From 14-2 sp963628035 (GTDB lineage Bacteria; Bacillota; Clostridia; Lachnospirales; Lachnospiraceae), in the NCBI GenBank assembly GCA_963628035.1, contig CAVGED010000041.1, forward strand, positions 1-64,000: DNA of 64,000 nucleotides, in the 5' to 3' direction. The notes under the pieces were generated by a model. The model was not told the DNA's origin and did not search any database. It saw only the letters and a program-made list of their open reading frames with translations. Each line of letters opens with the position of its first letter. Position 1 is the first letter of the stretch. This document shows positions 41,866 to 49,821 of this stretch, one piece after another. Both the position numbers and the translations under genes were made by a program.

Positions 41866-42468
41866 TCACCAAATTCCATTTTCTGTCAAAATATAATCCA
41901 TGGGGATGTCTGTTGCTTCTGTGGGGATCATCTCCGTGATCTGACATTCGTATGCAATGCCAATCGTGATGACCTGCGATCCATTGTCATTTGCCACCTT
42001 CCCGCGCGTCATAGCTGTCAGATCCGCCAGATATCGGTCATAGAAGCCCTTCCCATATCCCATCCGGTTTCTGCTGCGGTCAAAGACAACGCCAGGAACA
42101 AGGATCAAAAGCGGCGCCTGTGCGTGCAATGCAGCCACGTCAAGCGGCTTCGAACCTGTCGGCTCCATCACATGAAAGCGGCCTTCACGAAAATCGGACA
42201 AATGATCAACCGGATAGAACCGGATCTGATCGCCCTCTGTCCTCGGAAAAGCCACCTGCTTTCCCATGCGAAGGGCTTCCCCGGCTACCGTCAACAGGCT
42301 TGCTTCATTTCCCAACGGATAATAGAAGCACACTGTTTCTGCCTGCTGAAAAAAATCCATGCGAATCAAGTGATCGCATATTTTCTGTGACATGTTCTGC
42401 ACCTTAACAGCAGTCAACTGATTTCTCTTCTGCAGGAACTCCTGGCGGAAGCTATTCTTATTCTTCAT
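41866..42468 (-). CDS. 5-formyltetrahydrofolate cyclo-ligase
   Basis: A 200-residue ATP-dependent enzyme that converts 5-formyl-THF to 5,10-methenyl-THF (MTHFS). Conserved segments: basic N-terminus KNKNSFRQEFLQKRNQ, VCFYYPLGNEAS, and the active-site loop NRMGYGKGFYDRYL near residues 135-148. It lies in the proB-proA run, although it has no direct link to proline. The start is 30 bases after the DUF896 stop. Confidence 0.93.
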   Translation of the reverse strand: MKNKNSFRQEFLQKRNQLTAVKVQNMSQKICDHLIRMDFFQQAETVCFYYPLGNEASLLTVAGEALRMGKQVAFPRTEGDQIRFYPVDHLSDFREGRFHVMEPTGSKPLDVAALHAQAPLLILVPGVVFDRSRNRMGYGKGFYDRYLADLTAMTRGKVANDNGSQVITIGIAYECQITEMIPTEATDIPMDYILTENGIW

Positions 42469-42497
42469 ATGGGATTCCTCACATCTGGTTTGTATTA

Positions 42498-42758
42498 TCA
42501 GTTCAGCACACGCCCATTCGCCTTTCCTTTTCGGTCTGGCTGAACTGTTGAATTATACTTCTCGCCAAGATTCTCGATACTTCCATCCGGATTCACCATA
42601 TCGATATTATCAAGCTGACTTTTAAGATTGATCCGAACAGCGGCGATATATTCCTGGCGCAGGAGCGCCTGTTCCTTCTTCTCCTGCTCGGTCAGCCCTT
42701 CGGCCTTGGATTTCCTGGCCAGAACATTGATCCTGTCTATTTTTTCCTGTGTTATCAT
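42498..42758 (-). CDS. DUF896 domain protein (YnzC-like) with a repeat-derived tail
   Basis: An 86-residue protein. Residues 1-60 are a normal DUF896 helical hairpin (ITQEKIDRINVLARKSKAEG, LTEQEKKEQALLRQEYI). YnzC of B. subtilis is LexA-controlled, but no LexA site is seen here. The last 16 residues (TVQPDRKGKANGRVLN) and the stop are encoded by palindrome copy C. The ATG lies one base after the proB stop. Confidence 0.88.
   Translation of the reverse strand: MITQEKIDRINVLARKSKAEGLTEQEKKEQALLRQEYIAAVRINLKSQLDNIDMVNPDGSIENLGEKYNSTVQPDRKGKANGRVLN
42499..42547 (-). repeat. dispersed palindrome, copy C (inside the DUF896 3' end)
   Basis: On the - strand it reads CAGTTCAGCCAGACC, 16 extra bases, then TGGGCGTGTGCTGAACTG. 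Copy D at 46191 has the same two arms without the 16 extra bases. The right arm provides the DUF896 stop codon. Confidence 0.8.
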
Positions 42759-42759
42759 A

Positions 42760-43599
42760 TTATCTGCTGCTCTCCTCTACATAATCTGCGATATAGAAAT
42801 CCTCGTCCTTGTTGGCCAGGAAGGTAGTTCCCGTGAACTCGCCCTCGAATATCTCATGGAGAACCGACAGATCCTTCGCATTGGCGATCACCATATCTGC
42901 GCCGGACAAGGTGGCGATCCGGGCCGCGGTAAGCTTCGTCGCCATCCCGCCGGTTCCCACATCGCTGCCGGTGGAATCCTTCGCCATATGTAAGATGGAT
43001 TCGTCCAGCCGCTCCACCACCGGGATCAGCTTCGCATCCGGATTGGTGTGCGGATCGTCCGTAAAAAGTCCGTCGATATCGGACAAAAGGATCAACAGGT
43101 CTGCGCCTACCAGAGAAGCCACGATGGCTGACAGCGTATCATTGTCGCCAAACTGCATCTCATAGGTGGACACGGTATCGTTCTCATTTACAATGGGAAT
43201 AACCCCCATTCGAAACAGTTCCTGGAAGGTATTCTGTGCATTCTTCCGGGAAACATTATCCAGCACGGTTCCCTTCGTCATCAGGATCTGCCCTGCCATC
43301 TGATGGTATTCGGAAAACATTCGCTGGTAGGACATCATCAGTCTGGCCTGGCCCACCGCCGCGCATGCCTGCTTGACTGCATTATTTTGCGGTCGTTCCT
43401 TCAGGCCTATGGTCTTTCGTCCCACCGCAATAGCGCCGGAACTCACGAGGCACACATCATGCCCCTGGTTGCGGATATCGCACAATTCCCGCACCAGCTT
43501 CTCCAGCTTTGTAAAGTTAAGTCCGCCGGTTTCCGCATGGGTCAGGGATGAGGAACCGATCTTTACGATGATACGTTTTTTATCCTTAAAATTTATCAT
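42760..43599 (-). CDS. proB: glutamate 5-kinase
   Basis: A 279-residue amino-acid kinase, first step of proline synthesis, normally feedback-inhibited by proline. VKIGSSSLTH at residues 12-21 binds phosphate; SSGAIAVGRKTIGL and NENDTVST are conserved. There is no C-terminal PUA domain, so it is the short form. GTG 43611 would add four residues, but ATG 43599 sits well after AGGTGG. A weak promoter (TTCCCT-17-TAGAAT, -10 at 43632-43637) lies upstream. Confidence 0.95.
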   Translation of the reverse strand: MINFKDKKRIIVKIGSSSLTHAETGGLNFTKLEKLVRELCDIRNQGHDVCLVSSGAIAVGRKTIGLKERPQNNAVKQACAAVGQARLMMSYQRMFSEYHQMAGQILMTKGTVLDNVSRKNAQNTFQELFRMGVIPIVNENDTVSTYEMQFGDNDTLSAIVASLVGADLLILLSDIDGLFTDDPHTNPDAKLIPVVERLDESILHMAKDSTGSDVGTGGMATKLTAARIATLSGADMVIANAKDLSVLHEIFEGEFTGTTFLANKDEDFYIADYVEESSR

Positions 43600-43697
43600 T
43601 TTGTATTCCACCTGTCTGTTTCTTTTTTATCATTCTATTACTTTACCACAGAAAAGGGAAAAAGGGAACTGTTAAATTTCGTTCTCGTACGGAAAAT

Positions 43698-43726
43698 TTG
43701 ACTTTCCTTGATTCATGGAATATACT
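43698..43726 (+). promoter_or_regulatory. promoter of apbE
   Basis: TTGACT (43698-43703), 17 bases, TATACT (43721-43726): near consensus. The apbE ATG is 70 bases downstream. Confidence 0.7.
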
Positions 43727-43795
43727 GATGATGATATTTTTGCCGGGTGATAGGAAGAACACCTCACGTTGGCCGGATTTTTAAGGAGTATTCCC

Positions 43796-44782
43796 ATGAA
43801 ACAAATACAGAAGCCTTTTCTTTCTATATTACTAACTGCATGTCTTCTCATTACCACACTGCCGGGCTGCCGGAAAAATGCAGAATCGGTGACAAAAACC
43901 GGGTTTTATTTTGATACCGTGATCCAGATCACACTTTACGACAACAGCAAGGAACACTTGATCGATGACTGCTTTGAGATGACAGAGACATTCGAGAAGC
44001 TTGTTTCCGCGACTGTTGCCGACAGCGATATTGATCGGCTGAACCGGGCTGGCGGTACGCCTGTTGCTGTGTCGGAGGAAACACTGGCGCTGCTCAAGAA
44101 AGGTCTTTCCTATTCCAGTATGAGTCAGGGGGCTTTTGACATTACCATCGGAGCTTTGAGCAATCTGTGGGACATCAAGAATAATCCAGGTCGTCTGCCC
44201 GACCAGAGTGATATTGATCATGCATGTGCCACCGTTGGCTATGAGTATATTTTAATTGACGGAAATGAAGTTACCTTGACGAATCCCGAAACACAACTGG
44301 ACTTGGGTGCCATCGCCAAAGGCTATATTGCAGACCGGATGAAGGAATATCTTATGGAAAACGGTGTCACCCAGGGAATTATCAATCTTGGTGGAAATGT
44401 GCTGACACTTGGGGCAAAGTCGGACGGTACTGCCTATAAGATTGGCATCCAGCGCCCCTTTGCCGAGGATGGAAGCTCTCTAATGACGGTGGAGGTCACA
44501 GACCGGGCAGTCGTAACCTCCGGAATTTATCAGCGTTATTTTGAATTGGACGGCGTCATCTATCATCACATCCTGGATCCGGACACTGGATATCCCTTCC
44601 AGAACGGCCTTCTGTCCGTCACCATCATCTGTGAAAAATCGGTGGACGGCGATGCACTCTCCACCACCTGCTTTGCGCTTGGGCTGGAAAAAGGAATGGC
44701 GCTTGTGGAGTCGCTCCCCGATACGGAAGCTGTCTTTGTCACGGAGGATTACGCGGTTGTCACAAGCTCTGGAATGAAATGA
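43796..44782 (+). CDS. apbE: FAD:protein FMN transferase lipoprotein
   Basis: A 328-residue ApbE enzyme that attaches FMN to Thr in target proteins via a phosphoester. The signal peptide ends in a lipobox, TTLPGC (Cys near residue 23). Core motifs: FYFDTVIQITLYD, DLGAIAKGYIAD (Mg/FAD loop) and INLGGNV, then HHILDPDTGYP. RnfG and RnfD, encoded 3 kb away, are typical substrates. ATG 43796 follows AAGGAG; the longer open frame is out of context. The stop lies at the edge of a 19-bp tandem repeat. Confidence 0.93.
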   Translation: MKQIQKPFLSILLTACLLITTLPGCRKNAESVTKTGFYFDTVIQITLYDNSKEHLIDDCFEMTETFEKLVSATVADSDIDRLNRAGGTPVAVSEETLALLKKGLSYSSMSQGAFDITIGALSNLWDIKNNPGRLPDQSDIDHACATVGYEYILIDGNEVTLTNPETQLDLGAIAKGYIADRMKEYLMENGVTQGIINLGGNVLTLGAKSDGTAYKIGIQRPFAEDGSSLMTVEVTDRAVVTSGIYQRYFELDGVIYHHILDPDTGYPFQNGLLSVTIICEKSVDGDALSTTCFALGLEKGMALVESLPDTEAVFVTEDYAVVTSSGMK

Positions 44783-44855
44783 CATTACTTCATAAAAATG
44801 ACATTACTTCATAAAAATGATGCTACTTCATAAAAATGACACTACTTCATAATAG
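44780..44855. repeat. four tandem copies of a 19-bp unit at a convergent gene junction
   Basis: TGACATTACTTCATAAAAA at 44780-44798 repeats exactly at 44799-44817, with changes at 44818-44836 and 44837-44855. The first copy holds the apbE stop; the last holds the end of the convergent permease frame, including its TAG. Confidence 0.85.
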
Positions 44856-45318
44856 CATTGGGATAGATCCGCTCCATCCGCGTATCATCAAAGCGTTCGT
44901 CAAGAAACGCTTCCATGGCATTGGAAGCGGCGATGCCGTTATTGCGATCCGTATACCTTGTCAGCGCCAGACCGGAAATAGCCATATTCACAATCATAAA
45001 TACCACAAACAACCAGCTAAGCATCTTTCCGGGCTTCATAGGTATCTTTTCAATCCAGCCTGAGATATGCGGATACAGCCGTTTCATCCAGATCACCGCT
45101 GCGATCCCCCAGAAAAAACAGTACAGCAGATTGATCCTGCCCCCCAGATTGAAGGGAATCTTGCTGTAATCCCAGAATACGGTGCCAAACACCAGCTCCG
45201 TAAAGACGCTGCAAATGTATTCATAGGCTCCGCCTAGTACGGTTCCCATGAAGAACAGATAGCTGTCACTGCGATTCTGATATCGTTGCAGCAAAAAAGT
45301 AAAAAAAGCAATTCCCAA
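44842..45318 (-). pseudogene. 3' part of a broken membrane permease gene
   Basis: A 158-codon frame in the same reading frame as the gene upstream, separated only by TGA at 45322-45324. It continues the second membrane domain (GLGIAFFTFLLQRYQNRSD, VLGGAYEYICSVFTELVFGTVFWDYS). The nominal TTG start has no ribosome site, so it is probably not translated on its own. Its last codons fall in the tandem repeat. Confidence 0.75.
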
Positions 45319-45321
45319 TCC

Positions 45322-46158
45322 TCAGACAATGCTGAAGGGGCCATAGACCACACTGCTCCGGCTCATGAGCCGTCCGGTGGTAATCAGGCAGAAGATCGTC
45401 TCGACAATATCTCCCAGAAACGCGCCTAAGAAGAAAAGCCATACCAGCTTGTAAAAGCCGCAGCCATATGCAAAGATATGCTTCTTCGCTTCCCGCTCCT
45501 GCCATTTTCTCTCACGCTCCGCTTCCGCTTCTTCTGAGGATGGGAAGGCTTTCTCCATCCGCCGCGCCACATAGCCGGTGATCACACGGTCAAGCTTTCC
45601 GGAAACGCTCCGAATTCCTTTGACAATCTCCAGAAGTTTGTCATTTTTGATCTTTCGAAGGGCTGCGGCTGTCGTGATCATGTCCAAAACAGCAAGCCCT
45701 GTCAACAAAAGTGCGATGATCTCTCCCAAAGTCTTTGGGATCATGTCAATAAGGGATTCCAGCCACGGATGAAAAAACTTGACAGCCAAAACGGCGATAA
45801 CTGCCCATATAAGAGAAAAACGAATACACACATAGGAGCCCAGATGATCCCGATAGCCGCTGTAATCCCAGCATTTTCTTCCCATCAGCCGCTCTGTCAC
45901 AGTCCCGGCCAGAAATTCTACAACACTGCTTATAATGAAGCACGCACAGAATAAGAAAAACATCTGGCTTTTCAATGAACTGAAAAATATCAGAATGAAT
46001 GTCATGGAAATCCCGTAAACCGGACATAATACTCCGTTCAAAAGTCCACGGTTGACAAATTTCCGCTTCTGCACTGCGGCATAGATCACCTCCAGGCACC
46101 AGCCCAGAAATGAATAAATCAAGAAATAAAGCGCTGTATGGTATAAAAAAGTGCTCAT
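45322..46158 (-). CDS. putative ABC transporter permease (CmpB-type), truncated by an in-frame TGA
   Basis: A 278-residue multi-membrane protein of the family annotated as putative ABC transporter permease. It has two homologous halves: one complete (FLGWCLEVIYAAVQKRKFVNRG...FLAGTVTERLMGRKCWDYS) and a second that begins FFLGAFLGDIVETIFCLIT and stops after VVYGPFSIV. The same frame continues without loss after TGA; a Trp (TGG) would restore a 438-residue protein. No ATPase gene is near. ATG follows AAGGAGC. Confidence 0.72.
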   Translation of the reverse strand: MSTFLYHTALYFLIYSFLGWCLEVIYAAVQKRKFVNRGLLNGVLCPVYGISMTFILIFFSSLKSQMFFLFCACFIISSVVEFLAGTVTERLMGRKCWDYSGYRDHLGSYVCIRFSLIWAVIAVLAVKFFHPWLESLIDMIPKTLGEIIALLLTGLAVLDMITTAAALRKIKNDKLLEIVKGIRSVSGKLDRVITGYVARRMEKAFPSSEEAEAERERKWQEREAKKHIFAYGCGFYKLVWLFFLGAFLGDIVETIFCLITTGRLMSRSSVVYGPFSIV

Positions 46159-46190
46159 TTAAATGCTCCTTGTTTGTGTCATACAAGTAA

Positions 46191-46223
46191 CAGTTCAGCA
46201 CACGCCCAGGTCTGGCTGAACTG
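46191..46223 (-). repeat. dispersed palindrome, copy D (inside the M15 peptidase 3' end)
   Basis: On the - strand CAGTTCAGCCAGACC joins directly to TGGGCGTGTGCTGAACTG. The arms are identical to copy C. It encodes the last residues (VQPDLGVC) and the TGA of the upstream gene. Confidence 0.8.
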
Positions 46224-46800
46224 ATATCTCAAAGTGTTGATAATCCTTCACGGTACTCCAACTGCCGCCCCAGATAAAACCGTGCCGGGTAAAAAGACGG
46301 TAACACAGATCATCTTCATCGATCTTATGTGCAAAAGCCGCCTGTCGGTCCGTGTAAGCTTCGCTGCCTAGCGGCTCTACAATGAGCTCTCCATTCTTAC
46401 CGGGGCGGATATAAGGATTGAACCTGGGGTTGATATCAATAGCCAACCCCAGGCTGTGTTTGGACAGCGTAGATGTACCGGCAATCACGCGGTAATTAAA
46501 GGCAGAGGAATTATTGTCTTCCATGGAACGGTTGTCATCCCCGCCATATTCGTCCACCAACCGCATTTTCTCAATCGGATATTGGTTTTCATACAGTGTT
46601 CTCATAATATCCATGATCGTTGCTGCAATCTGTCGGTTCACGATGAACTCTCCAACATGGGTCTGTCCGTCAAAGCCTGTATGCAGCAGGCGAAGGTATC
46701 TTAAGTCATCGATTCCTATCGTATCATTCTCCCGGTAAGAGATTCCGTTGATCCGCTTAAAAATCGGATCCGTGATCTTCTCGATACTCCAATCTCCCAT
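46195..46800 (-). CDS. M15 family metallopeptidase (D-Ala-D-Ala carboxypeptidase-like)
   Basis: A 201-residue zinc peptidase domain of the M15 type: HSLGLAIDINPRFNPYI carries the HxxxxxxD zinc site and DYQHFEI the third ligand. These enzymes cut D-Ala- or other peptidoglycan peptides. No signal peptide or anchor is present, so either it stays cytoplasmic or an N-terminal part was lost. The ribosome site AAGGAG lies in a sequence duplicated from the rnfB 3' end. The C-terminus is repeat-derived. Confidence 0.85.
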   Translation of the reverse strand: MGDWSIEKITDPIFKRINGISYRENDTIGIDDLRYLRLLHTGFDGQTHVGEFIVNRQIAATIMDIMRTLYENQYPIEKMRLVDEYGGDDNRSMEDNNSSAFNYRVIAGTSTLSKHSLGLAIDINPRFNPYIRPGKNGELIVEPLGSEAYTDRQAAFAHKIDEDDLCYRLFTRHGFIWGGSWSTVKDYQHFEISVQPDLGVC

Positions 46801-46895
46801 TCAACGCTCCTTATTATACCATCTCGACTAACGTCTCGATGGAGATACTCGTCAAATGTCTGCGCATGCAAGCATGGCAACCATTTTCCTCGTTA

Positions 46896-47690
46896 TTATA
46901 CCATAATGATTTTCTTGGGACATTTCTGTGCGCAGATACCGCATCTGGTACATTTCTCATAATCAATATGCGCGATATTGTCTACGACAGTCACTGCACC
47001 TGTCGGACAGTTCTTCTCACAGAGCTTACAGCCGATACAGCCCACAGAGCAGGCTGCCATCACATCCTTGCCCTTCAGCTTGCTGGCACAGCGTACCCGG
47101 TGCTTTGCATCATAGGGCACAAGCTCGATCAGCTGCTTCGGGCAGGCCGCCACACATTTCCCGCAGGCCTTGCAGGCTTCCTCATCCACCACGGCAATGC
47201 CGTCTACCACATGAATGGCGTCAAAGGGACAGGCCTTCACACAGTTGCCAAAGCCCAGGCAGCCGAAATTGCAGGACTTCGGACCGCCGTTTGGTACAAA
47301 TGCCAGCATGGCACAATCCTCTTCCCCAAAATATTCGTAATCCTTCTTTGCCTTCTCACAGGTTCCGGCACATTTGACAAAAGCAACCTTATGTACGGTC
47401 TCTCCTGCCTCCACACCCATGATCTTCGCAACCTCTGCTGCCACAGGGGCGCCGCCCACCGGACAGCCGCCTACTTCAGCCTCTCCCTTAACGATAGCCG
47501 CAGCCAGCCCGGAACAGCCCGCATATCCGCAGCCACCGCAGTTATTGCCCGGCAGAACGCCAACGATGGCTTCCTCTCTGGGATCTGACTCCACCTTGAA
47601 CTTCTCGCCGGAGATTCCTAAGAAAAATCCGATAAACACACCGGTGCCGCCTACAATGACAGCAGCCAGTATAATCCCTAATATATTCAT
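46896..47690 (-). CDS. rnfB: Rnf complex subunit RnfB
   Basis: A 264-residue iron-sulfur subunit, the entry point for ferredoxin electrons. One N-terminal membrane segment, an FeS domain (NNCGGCGYAGCSGLA...GGCPVGG), a further Cys-rich region, and ferredoxin-type clusters: CLGFGNCVKAC, CKACGKCVAAC, CIGCKLCEKNC, CTRCGICAQKC. It is the last rnf gene. Its 3' end is partly duplicated downstream. Confidence 0.95.
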   Translation of the reverse strand: MNILGIILAAVIVGGTGVFIGFFLGISGEKFKVESDPREEAIVGVLPGNNCGGCGYAGCSGLAAAIVKGEAEVGGCPVGGAPVAAEVAKIMGVEAGETVHKVAFVKCAGTCEKAKKDYEYFGEEDCAMLAFVPNGGPKSCNFGCLGFGNCVKACPFDAIHVVDGIAVVDEEACKACGKCVAACPKQLIELVPYDAKHRVRCASKLKGKDVMAACSVGCIGCKLCEKNCPTGAVTVVDNIAHIDYEKCTRCGICAQKCPKKIIMV

Positions 47691-47700
47691 ATCTCTCCTC

Positions 47701-48276
47701 CTAGATCACACCGGAAAATCCGAAGAATGCAATAGCCATCAGTCCTGCTGTCACCAGCACGATAGCGGAACCCTTAAACGGTCCCGGAATATCGTTGTAT
47801 TCAAGCTTTTCACGGATGCCGGCCATGATCACAATGGCAATGGTGAAGCCGACTGCTGTGGCAAAACCGTTGGCAACGCTGCTTAAAATTCCATAATCCT
47901 TCTGCACATTCTTAAGTGCCACGCCCAGTACCGCACAGTTGGTGGTGATCAGCGGAAGGTATACACCCAGCGCATTGTATAACGGCGGCATAAGCTTCTT
48001 TAAGAACATCTCCACAAACTGCACCAGAGCCGCAATCACCAGAATGAATACGATGGTCTGCAGATATTCAAAATGGCTTGGCACCAGGATGAACTTGTAG
48101 ATCAGGCTGGTGATGAAGGATGACAGCGTGATAACAAAAATGATCGCGCCACCCATGCCGGCGGCTGTCTCCACCTTCTTGGAAACCCCAAGGAAGGGAC
48201 ATAGCCCCAGGAACTGGCTGAGCACTACATTATTGACGATGGCGGAACTGATAATGATGATAAGTAATTCTTTCAT
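47701..48276 (-). CDS. rnfA: Rnf complex subunit RnfA
   Basis: A 191-residue membrane protein with six helices. Conserved segments VLSQFLGLCPFLGVS and LPLITTNCAVLGVALKN carry the two Cys that hold the membrane [2Fe-2S] centre with RnfE. It overlaps the rnfE end by four bases. Start ATG follows a moderate site. Confidence 0.95.
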   Translation of the reverse strand: MKELLIIIISSAIVNNVVLSQFLGLCPFLGVSKKVETAAGMGGAIIFVITLSSFITSLIYKFILVPSHFEYLQTIVFILVIAALVQFVEMFLKKLMPPLYNALGVYLPLITTNCAVLGVALKNVQKDYGILSSVANGFATAVGFTIAIVIMAGIREKLEYNDIPGPFKGSAIVLVTAGLMAIAFFGFSGVI

Positions 48277-49211
48277 TTGTTCTCATCCTCCTGTTCTTCT
48301 ATTTTCTGCTCTTCTGCTTTCCCTTTTTCACTTTCGCTGGAAGCAGCCTTTTCCTCTCTGTCTTTTGCAACGATAGAAGCTGCTTTCTTTGCCGCCGATA
48401 CGCCCTCGCCTTCTGCTGCCGGAGCATTCGCTTCTGTCATTGTCTTTGCAGCTGCCGGAGCATTCCCGGCCGCAATCGTCTTCTCTGCCACAGCAGCTTT
48501 TTCTGCATTCAGCTTTCCGGTACAGATTCCGCTCTGCGCACAGGCGGAGCAGTCACCGGCCAGGCACCCCTGAGCGGCCGGAAGCGGCTTGCCCTTCTTC
48601 TCCGCCTTGGCCCGGATGATATTCATGATGGCTACCAATGCAGCCAACACGAAGAATGCACCGGGTGCCAGTACGAAGATGGTGATGGGCGTGTAGCCCA
48701 GGCTTCTATCCTCAGCAAGCGGGAGTATCTGGAATCCAAAGATCTGTCCGGCGCCCAGGATCTCACGCACCAGACCGATGCAGGTAAGACCAAAGGTAAA
48801 TCCTAGTCCCATGCCGATACCGTCAAAGATGGACGGAAGCACCGGATTCTTGGAAGCATAACTCTCTGCTCTTCCAAGGATGATACAGTTTACAACGATC
48901 AATGGAATGTAAATACCAAGTGCATCATAAAGCGTCGGGATAAAGCCCTGTACCAGAAACTGCACCATGGTCACAAAGGATGCCACGATCACGATAAATG
49001 CCGGCATACGCACGCCATCCGGAATGATCTTGCGCAAAGCAGAGATCATCAGGTTGGACATTACAAGCACTACCGTTGTGGATAATCCCATGCCGATACC
49101 GTTGATGGCCGATGTGGTGACCGCCAGGGTCGGACACATACCAAGCATGAGCACAAAGGTAGGATTCTCCTTGATCACTCCGTTATATATTCTCTCTACA
49201 CACTTATTCAT
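48273..49211 (-). CDS. rnfE: Rnf complex subunit RnfE with a long C-terminal tail
   Basis: A 312-residue protein. Residues 1-202 are a six-helix RnfE homologue of RnfA (LGMCPTLAVTTSA, VNCIILGRAESYA). The remaining 110 residues are a Cys-containing piece (GCLAGDCSACAQSGIC) and an Ala/Glu/Lys-rich low-complexity tail. Short Cys-rich tails occur in clostridial RnfE, but this length is unusual. ATG 49211 follows GGAAGGAGG, inside the rnfG 3' end; the longer open frame is rejected. Confidence 0.94.
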   Translation of the reverse strand: MNKCVERIYNGVIKENPTFVLMLGMCPTLAVTTSAINGIGMGLSTTVVLVMSNLMISALRKIIPDGVRMPAFIVIVASFVTMVQFLVQGFIPTLYDALGIYIPLIVVNCIILGRAESYASKNPVLPSIFDGIGMGLGFTFGLTCIGLVREILGAGQIFGFQILPLAEDRSLGYTPITIFVLAPGAFFVLAALVAIMNIIRAKAEKKGKPLPAAQGCLAGDCSACAQSGICTGKLNAEKAAVAEKTIAAGNAPAAAKTMTEANAPAAEGEGVSAAKKAASIVAKDREEKAASSESEKGKAEEQKIEEQEDENK

Positions 49212-49821
49212 TTGCGCTGCCTCCTTCCACGATGGTCTTAAAATACGCCAGTCCGGCGTCCACACCGTAGGTCATTGCCCTGGAGGTGATGGTGGCTCCG
49301 CTGATGGCCTCAATCTGATTATCGGCGGTTGCCGTACCCTTCGTCACTTCATAGCTTTCGGCATTTTTCTCTTCAAACTGGGAGGAGAACTTCTCTTCCT
49401 TGGCCTTCATCCCAAGGCCAGCCGTTTCGCTGATGCTGGTGATGGAATAACCGTTTAAGGTTCCGTCATTCTTCACTCCCATGGAAAATGTGATATCTCC
49501 GCCATAACCCGCATGTGAGGTGATGGTGATCACATAGCCCAGTGTCTTGCCGGAAGCATCCTTCGCTTCCACTACGCCCTCTATCGTATTATCCGGGTGT
49601 CCGCAGTCCGCCACCACAGCAGCGGCTTTCTCAGAATCAAAGCCCGCATAGTCCTCAAACTGCTCTGCTTCCTCAAATACCGTCTTGTATGCTTTCTGCA
49701 GGGCTGCATGCTGCGCCTTGGCAATAGGTTCTTTGGTGATCTCATAGACCAGTCCCAGAAGGCAGCCTGCGATCAATGTGATAGCAGTTAAGATCAACGC
49801 GTCCTTTACAATCTTTTTCAT
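49204..49821 (-). CDS. rnfG: Rnf complex subunit RnfG (FMN-bearing)
   Basis: A 205-residue protein with an N-terminal membrane helix and an outer FMN domain. FMN is bound covalently to the Thr of SGATITS (about residues 177-183), attached by ApbE. Conserved GYVITITSHAGYGGDI is present. ATG at 49821 overlaps rnfD by one base. Confidence 0.95.
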   Translation of the reverse strand: MKKIVKDALILTAITLIAGCLLGLVYEITKEPIAKAQHAALQKAYKTVFEEAEQFEDYAGFDSEKAAAVVADCGHPDNTIEGVVEAKDASGKTLGYVITITSHAGYGGDITFSMGVKNDGTLNGYSITSISETAGLGMKAKEEKFSSQFEEKNAESYEVTKGTATADNQIEAISGATITSRAMTYGVDAGLAYFKTIVEGGSANE

